Source: Carboxylicivirga caseinilyticus | GTDB lineage: Bacteria; Bacteroidota; Bacteroidia; Bacteroidales; Marinilabiliaceae | Reading direction: 5' to 3' | Length of the DNA: 41,640 bases | Assembly (NCBI GenBank): GCA_025499705.1 | Contig: JAFMVE010000049.1 | Span: forward strand, 1-41,640 | Shown: positions 36,481-41,640 of the stretch, piece after piece | Position numbering within the stretch: position 1 is the first letter of the stretch | Layout of the letters: each line of letters opens with the position of its first letter | Translations under genes and position numbers: made by a program | The notes under the pieces: model-generated | Databases searched by the model: none | The model's input: the letters and a program-made list of their open reading frames with translations, nothing else | What the model was told of the DNA's origin: nothing

Positions 36481-38391
36481 ATGAAAACAATTATTGATTT
36501 TTTTGAAGAAACTGTCAAAAACTATCCAAATAATACCTTTGTATGGGAAAAAGAAGATGATTCTTTTAAAAATTACAGCTATCAGGAAATAAAAAAGGAA
36601 GTTTACACCTTTGCTAATGGATTATTATCTTTAGGCATTCAAAATGGAGACCGTTTAGCTCTTTTGTCAGAAGGCAGAAGATTATGGTTAGTTAGCGAAT
36701 TAGCAATCTTTCACATTGGAGCCATAAACGTTCCACTTTCTACGAAACTTGAGGCTGATACTGATCTTATTTTCAGATTAAACCATTCAGAGTCTGAAAT
36801 AATCATTGTATCAAAGAACCAATTACCCAAAATCAGATTAATTAAGGATCAATTAGTTAATGTAAAAAGGTACATTATACTTGATTCAATAGAGAATCTG
36901 GAGGAAAATGAAATAAGCATTAACACACTATACACTAAAGCGAAGGAATTTGATACTGAAAAACCAAATGCTTTAAACGAAGCCATTCAAAAAGTAACAC
37001 CTGATACTTTTGGAAATATCTGTTATACATCTGGAACAACTGCAGACCCTAAAGGCATAATATTATCTCAAAGAAATTATACCGCTAATATTGAGCAGGC
37101 ATTTAGTTACATAGAAATTCCTCAGCATTACAAAACATTGGTTGTTTTACCATGGGATCACGCTTTCGCTCACACTGCAGCCTTATACTCTTTTATGCAT
37201 AAGGGAGCCTCAATAGCATCTGTTCAGATTGGTCGTAATCAGCACGAAACACTAAAAAATTTCGTCAATAATATGATGGAAGTCAAACCCGAAATATTAA
37301 TGAGTGTTCCTGCATTAGCTAAAAATTTCAAAAAAAACATAGAAAAAGGGATTGAAGCAAAAGGAAATATTGCGACAATTTTATTTAAAAACGGATTGAA
37401 ATTTGCTTATTGGTATAATGGAACAGGCGATAATGCAGGTAAAGGCCTTAAGATTTTAACGAAACCAATCTATTCTATTTTTAAAAGTATTCTCTTTAAT
37501 AAGATAAAAGAAAAATTTGGAGGTCAACTACAATATTTTATTGGTGGAGGGGCCTTATTAGATATTGAACTTCAGCGATTCTTTTATGCCATTGGTATGC
37601 CAATGTACCAAGGTTATGGATTAAGTGAAGCCTCACCTATTATTTCTGCTAATACTCCCAAATTTCACAAACTTGGTTCATCTGGAAAAGTTGTGAATGA
37701 CCTGGAAATAAAAATTTGCGATGAAGAAGGAAATGAACTTCCAATTGGTGAAAAAGGAGAAATCGTTATCAAGGGTGAAAATGTTATGAAAGGTTACTGG
37801 AAAAACCCTGATGCTACTGAAGAAACAATAAAAGAAGGTTGGTTATTTACCGGTGATTTAGGATATCTGGATTCAGAAAATTATTTATATGTTTTAGGTC
37901 GCTTCAAAAGCCTGCTAATTGGTGCTGATGGAGAAAAATATAGCCCTGAAGGAATTGAGGAGGCTATAATAGATCACTGTCAGTTTATCGACCAGTTTGT
38001 TTTACACAATAATCAAAGTCCTTACACCACAGGTTTAATTGTGCCTAATAAAGAGAAAATTCAATTATGGTTGAAACAATATAATAAGTCAATAGAAAAT
38101 TCAGATACTATTCAGGAAATTCTTGATATACTGAAAAACGAAATTGACCAAGTAAAAAATTCAACTTCACCTGAATTAACTTTCCCTACAAGATGGATGC
38201 CATCTACATCAGTTATTTTACCTGAAGCATTTACTGAAGATAATAAATTAATAAATAGTACAATGAAAGTGGTTAGAGGGAAAGTGGAAGAATATTTCAA
38301 ACAGGAAATTGAATTCTTATATACCTCCGCAGGGAAAAATTTTAACTCAGAATTAAATAAAAACAATTTAAAATCATTTATAATTGGTTAG
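36481..38391 (+). CDS. AMP-dependent synthetase, long-chain fatty-acid CoA ligase type
   Basis: This 636-residue adenylate-forming enzyme has the AMP-binding motif YTSGTTADPKG at residues 182-192, with Ala where Gly is usual. Other blocks are VVLPWDHAFAHTAALY, GYGLSEASPIIS, GEIVIKGENVMKGYWKNPDAT, WLFTGDLGYLD and GRFKSLLIGADGEKYSPEGIEE. It is a different subgroup from the ligase at 29039-30817, with longer spacing in the central region. The likely substrate is a long-chain fatty acid. The upstream 290-bp gap is AT-rich with a TGTACTTTA box near 36372 that may be the -7 element. No partner genes are adjacent. Confidence 0.93.
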   Translation: MKTIIDFFEETVKNYPNNTFVWEKEDDSFKNYSYQEIKKEVYTFANGLLSLGIQNGDRLALLSEGRRLWLVSELAIFHIGAINVPLSTKLEADTDLIFRLNHSESEIIIVSKNQLPKIRLIKDQLVNVKRYIILDSIENLEENEISINTLYTKAKEFDTEKPNALNEAIQKVTPDTFGNICYTSGTTADPKGIILSQRNYTANIEQAFSYIEIPQHYKTLVVLPWDHAFAHTAALYSFMHKGASIASVQIGRNQHETLKNFVNNMMEVKPEILMSVPALAKNFKKNIEKGIEAKGNIATILFKNGLKFAYWYNGTGDNAGKGLKILTKPIYSIFKSILFNKIKEKFGGQLQYFIGGGALLDIELQRFFYAIGMPMYQGYGLSEASPIISANTPKFHKLGSSGKVVNDLEIKICDEEGNELPIGEKGEIVIKGENVMKGYWKNPDATEETIKEGWLFTGDLGYLDSENYLYVLGRFKSLLIGADGEKYSPEGIEEAIIDHCQFIDQFVLHNNQSPYTTGLIVPNKEKIQLWLKQYNKSIENSDTIQEILDILKNEIDQVKNSTSPELTFPTRWMPSTSVILPEAFTEDNKLINSTMKVVRGKVEEYFKQEIEFLYTSAGKNFNSELNKNNLKSFIIG

Positions 38392-38612
38392 TGATAGACT
38401 ATATTTTCAAGAAGTTTACTACATTTAATCAAAATTTAGTAACAATTTGGGCTAAATTTAAGTCTAAAGGAACGTAACATTCACTATTAAAAATTGATAA
38501 TCTATAAAGTTTTTAGCTTAGAAATGCCATTTTTATGCTTTTTACAAAAAATTGATTTTTCTAATAACAAACTTTTTCACATTTTTACATTCAAAATTCA
38601 AAGCACATTCGA

Positions 38613-39449
38613 ATGCCGAAACCAATACGATATCTCATCCTAACACTAACTGTGTTTGCTTTTGTCAGTCAAGCATCAGCTCAACGAAGACGCAGATCAA
38701 CATTATGGGATGGAGTGCACCTTACGCCACGGGCGGGTATTAACATGTTTTATGGTGATTTAGTTGATCAATCCAGAACCAGTTATTCATTGGGAGGTGC
38801 TGCTGAAAAAGAGTTGTTACCATTTTTATCTGCCCGGATTCAATTGATGGGTGGAAATATGAAGGGTGAACAAAACTATACCGACACGGATGTATTGTAT
38901 ACCTATTTTGAAAATTACTATGCTGATTTTATGGTTGGACTAAAGTTCAAACCATTAGACTTGGCATTAGGTTATTTTAAACAGAGATCTTTTAGTCCAT
39001 ATATGATCGGACAGTTTGGTTTAGTTTATTACAATACAAAAACATGGTATGGTCCTGCAGGATTTGATCCCAACACATTGAGACATCACGTTTCAGGAAT
39101 TGCGCCAGCTGTGTCAGGAGGCTTAGGTTTATCCTACTGGGTTAATTCTGTAATTAGTGTAAATGCAGAATACACTGCAACATTACCTTTTACTGATATG
39201 GTTGACGGACATAAAGAATGGTATAGCGGCACTCCCGATAACATTGTAGCAGTTCACCCGACAGATGCATCCGATTTTTATTATACAGCAACAATTGGCG
39301 TTTCTTTCCTACTCAAAGATAGTAAATGGAAAAACGAACCTAAATACAACAGAAAAGCTTACCTAAAAACAAGACGACAAATGAGTACTTCTTCGAGGAA
39401 AAATCTCAAATCGATAAACAAACGACGAAAATCACTTAGAAGAAGATAA
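38613..39449 (+). CDS. Outer-membrane beta-barrel protein with basic C-terminal tail
   Basis: This 278-residue protein has a signal peptide (about 1-24, ending ASAQ) and aromatic-rich strands (LTPRAGINMFYGDL, YYADFMVGLKF, YMIGQFGLVYY, LGLSYWVNSVISVNAEY) consistent with an eight-strand OmpA-like or outer-membrane-protein-type barrel. After the last strand, about 40 residues are strongly basic, ending INKRRKSLRRR, and lack the usual terminal aromatic residue. The mature N-terminus is also basic (QRRRRS). The role is unknown. The basic ends could contact lipopolysaccharide or peptidoglycan (inference). A terminator follows at 39458. Confidence 0.85.
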   Translation: MPKPIRYLILTLTVFAFVSQASAQRRRRSTLWDGVHLTPRAGINMFYGDLVDQSRTSYSLGGAAEKELLPFLSARIQLMGGNMKGEQNYTDTDVLYTYFENYYADFMVGLKFKPLDLALGYFKQRSFSPYMIGQFGLVYYNTKTWYGPAGFDPNTLRHHVSGIAPAVSGGLGLSYWVNSVISVNAEYTATLPFTDMVDGHKEWYSGTPDNIVAVHPTDASDFYYTATIGVSFLLKDSKWKNEPKYNRKAYLKTRRQMSTSSRKNLKSINKRRKSLRRR

Positions 39450-39457
39450 AAATATTT

Positions 39458-39481
39458 AAAGAGCTGCACTTGCGGCTCTTT
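39458..39481 (+). terminator. Terminator of the barrel-protein gene
   Basis: AAAGAGCTGC pairs with GCGGCTCTTT (one mismatch) around ACTT, followed by TTTTG, 9 nt after the stop. Confidence 0.85.
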
Positions 39482-39514
39482 TTTGTTACCATTCTTTATC
39501 TTTTCTTAAATTTG
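39482..39514 (+). promoter_or_regulatory. uvrB: Candidate promoter of uvrB
   Basis: TAAATTTG (39507-39514) is an exact TAnnTTTG -7 box. TTG (39483-39485), within the T run of the upstream terminator, lies about 21 nt before it and may serve as the -33 element. The start codon is 20 nt downstream. No LexA site was recognised. Confidence 0.45.
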
Positions 39515-39534
39515 ACCAAATCAAGACTGAAAGA

Positions 39535-41538
39535 ATGGATTTTAAAATTACGGCAGACTTCTCTCCTACAGGAGATCAACCTCAAGCTATTATTGCCCTA
39601 AAAGAGGGAATATCTAATAACGCCAAGCATCAAACACTTTTAGGAGTTACAGGGTCAGGTAAAACCTTTACCATGGCTAATGTTATTAAAGAAACTCAAA
39701 GACCTACTTTAATTCTATCACATAATAAAACACTTGCTGCACAGCTTTATGGTGAGTTTAAAACCTTCTTTCCTGATAATGCAGTTGAATATTTTGTTTC
39801 CTATTACGATTATTACCAACCAGAGGCATACCTTCCCGTGACAGACACTTATATTGAAAAGGATCTTTCAATAAATGATGAAATTGAAAAACTACGACTC
39901 AGTGCAACGTCTGCGTTACTATCAGGAAGACGGGATGTAATTGTAGTGTCTTCTGTTTCTTGTTTATATGGAATAGGAAATCCGGAAGACTTTCATGAAG
40001 GTGTCATATATCTTAAAGTTGGAGATCAGATAACCAGAAATGCTTTTTTACGCCAATTAGTGGACAGTCTATACTCCAGAAACGAAGTAATGTTTGAAAG
40101 AGGAAATTTCCGCGTAAAAGGTGACACTGTTGAAATTTTCCTTGCCTATTCAGATTATGCATTCCGAGTTATTTTCTGGGGAGATGAAATTGAAGAAATT
40201 GAAACTTTCAATCCTGACAGCGGAGCAAAAATCGAATCACTAGATTCAACAGTTATCTATCCTGCTAATATATTTATTACCTCAAAGGCAAAAACCCAAC
40301 AAGCCATTAAAGAAATTCAGGATGATTTAGTTCAACACTTATCATTCCTGAGAGAAAATGGTAAGAAGCAGGAGGCAAAAAGACTTGATGAAAGAGTTAA
40401 TTACGATCTTGAAATGATTCGAGAACTTGGGTATTGTCCTGGAATAGAAAATTACTCCAGATATTTTGATGGTAGAAAAGAAGGAACTCGTCCCTTCTGC
40501 CTACTCGACTATTTTCCTGAAGATTTCCTAACCATAATTGATGAAAGCCACGTAACTATTCCTCAAATCAGAGCCATGTATGGTGGCGATAAATCAAGAA
40601 AACAAAACCTGGTTGAATATGGATTCAGATTACCCGCTGCAATGGACAACAGACCGCTTAGATTTGAGGAATTCGAACAATTAGTTAATCAAGTTATTTA
40701 TGTTAGTGCAACCCCTGCTGATTATGAGTTAGAAAAATCTGAAGGTGTTATTGTTGAACAACTAATTCGTCCAACCGGACTAATTGACCCCGTCATCGAT
40801 ATCCGACCAAGCTTAAATCAAATTGACGACCTCATTAATGAAATACAGGAAAGAATTGAGAAAAATGAGCGTACTCTTGTAACTACCTTAACAAAACGGA
40901 TGGCTGAAGAATTAACTAAATACTTAAACCGAGTATCTGTTAATTGCGAATATATTCATTCTGATGTTGACACTTTAGAGCGTGTAAAGATAATGGAAAA
41001 CCTTCGGGCAGGAACATTAGATGTACTGGTTGGAGTTAACCTTTTAAGAGAGGGATTAGATTTACCAGAAGTATCTCTGGTTGCTATTCTTGATGCTGAT
41101 AAAGAAGGTTTCTTGCGATCTGAACGATCACTTACCCAAACAGCAGGACGAGCAGCCCGAAATTTGAACGGAAAAGTTATCATGTATGCGGATAAAATTA
41201 CCAAAAGTATGCAGGCAACTATTGATAGCACTAATTACAGGAGGTTGAAACAGCTTAAGTACAATGAAGAAAACAACATCACTCCTACTCAAATAAACAA
41301 GCAAAATACAAATGTTTTAAAAGGTAAAGCAAAAGCTTACGTTGAACCCGAAGGGAAAGATATTGCTGCCGATCCTGTAGTTGGCTACATGAGTAAAGAA
41401 GCTTTGCAGAAAACTATAGATAAAACAAAAAAGGAAATGCAAAAAGCAGCAAAAGAACTGGATTTTATACTTGCTGCTCAATACAGAGATGAAATTATTC
41501 GATTAGAAGAACTATTAAACAAAAAGCCCTCGAAATAA
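39535..41538 (+). CDS. uvrB: UvrABC excinuclease subunit B
   Basis: UvrB is the central ATP-dependent component of nucleotide excision repair; it receives damage from UvrA and recruits UvrC. The 667-residue protein has Walker A GVTGSGKT (about 37-44), the beta-hairpin region [12 protein letters not shown] (about 91-102), DEAD-like DESH, helicase motif QTAGRAARN (about 534-542) and a C-terminal UVR domain (about 625-663, [21 protein letters not shown]) that binds UvrC. All expected parts are present at normal length. The stop codon lies within the loop of the downstream terminator hairpin. Confidence 0.98.
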   Translation: MDFKITADFSPTGDQPQAIIALKEGISNNAKHQTLLGVTGSGKTFTMANVIKETQRPTLILSHNKTLAAQLYGEFKTFFPDNAVEYFVSYYDYYQPEAYLPVTDTYIEKDLSINDEIEKLRLSATSALLSGRRDVIVVSSVSCLYGIGNPEDFHEGVIYLKVGDQITRNAFLRQLVDSLYSRNEVMFERGNFRVKGDTVEIFLAYSDYAFRVIFWGDEIEEIETFNPDSGAKIESLDSTVIYPANIFITSKAKTQQAIKEIQDDLVQHLSFLRENGKKQEAKRLDERVNYDLEMIRELGYCPGIENYSRYFDGRKEGTRPFCLLDYFPEDFLTIIDESHVTIPQIRAMYGGDKSRKQNLVEYGFRLPAAMDNRPLRFEEFEQLVNQVIYVSATPADYELEKSEGVIVEQLIRPTGLIDPVIDIRPSLNQIDDLINEIQERIEKNERTLVTTLTKRMAEELTKYLNRVSVNCEYIHSDVDTLERVKIMENLRAGTLDVLVGVNLLREGLDLPEVSLVAILDADKEGFLRSERSLTQTAGRAARNLNGKVIMYADKITKSMQATIDSTNYRRLKQLKYNEENNITPTQINKQNTNVLKGKAKAYVEPEGKDIAADPVVGYMSKEALQKTIDKTKKEMQKAAKELDFILAAQYRDEIIRLEELLNKKPSK

Positions 41539-41547
41539 TCGAGGGCT
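41525..41547. terminator. Terminator overlapping the uvrB stop, shared with a convergent gene
   Basis: AGCCCTCGA (41525-41533) pairs with TCGAGGGCT (41539-41547), with the uvrB stop codon in the loop. On the minus strand a T tract (TTTTTGTTT) follows the stem, so it mainly suits the convergent gene at the window end. Confidence 0.85.
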
Positions 41548-41574
41548 CCTGTTTTGTGCGAAAGACACCCATTT

Positions 41575-41640
41575 TCAGAACATGGAGTTAACAAGGTCAT
41601 AAATTTGTTGCTGGATATTGTTGTTTCTTAAACGGACTGT
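41575..41640 (-). CDS. 3' end of a gene running off the window
   Basis: On the minus strand, 21 codons are open to the window edge and end in TGA at 41577-41575. The visible C-terminus reads RNNNIQQQIYDLVNSMF. Its position just upstream of the shared terminator, and the T tract facing it, support a real gene end. Too little is visible to name it. Confidence 0.55.
   Translation of the reverse strand, partial: TVRLRNNNIQQQIYDLVNSMF

Overview
The window is about 41.6 kb of AT-rich DNA from a member of the Bacteroidota, most likely a fermentative or facultatively anaerobic Bacteroidales/Marinilabiliales-type organism (inference). The support is a TonB receptor with a carboxypeptidase-like N-terminal domain, a one-protein hybrid two-component regulator (propeller, kinase, receiver and AraC domains), a Bacteroidota-style MtaB, a phoH-purC pair, TAnnTTTG-type promoter boxes and few Shine-Dalgarno sequences. 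No rRNA, tRNA, CRISPR array or prophage was recognised.

Layout. 1-2.1 kb: a palindromic repeat, a porin with a strong terminator, and an IS200-type single-gene insertion with subterminal hairpins. 2.1-5.5 kb: a small His-rich exported protein and a TonB-dependent receptor (possible metal uptake), then a convergent small membrane protein. 5.6-9.1 kb (minus strand): fhs, an exported His/Tyr-rich protein and mazG. 9.3-15.5 kb (plus strand): phoH-purC, then pflB-pflA-focA with a hairpin between pflB and pflA. 15.5-16.65 kb: a REP-associated tyrosine transposase (RAYT) amid about eleven short palindromes. 16.6-18.5 kb (minus strand): a GDYXXLXY protein and a DUF2157 membrane protein. 18.6-18.9 kb: an uncatalogued 21-nt tandem array just upstream of a membrane-NUDIX fusion gene. 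20.3-23.7 kb (minus strand): a flavin reductase and two methylthiotransferases. 24-30.8 kb (plus strand): a 1361-aa hybrid regulator, a lipid-A-type acyltransferase and an acyl-CoA ligase. 30.9-36.2 kb (minus strand): purL and a TPR protein. 36.5-41.5 kb (plus strand): a second acyl-CoA ligase, an outer-membrane barrel protein and uvrB. The window ends inside a minus-strand gene.

How the genes connect. pflB, its activase and focA make and move formate, and fhs can feed formate into the folate one-carbon pool. purC and purL belong to purine synthesis, which uses that pool. The acyltransferase and the two AMP-forming ligases suggest fatty-acid and lipid handling.

The least explained parts are the 21-nt phased array at 18.6-18.85 kb and the RAYT locus, whose hairpin stems differ between copies yet stay paired while the 3-nt loops are kept.
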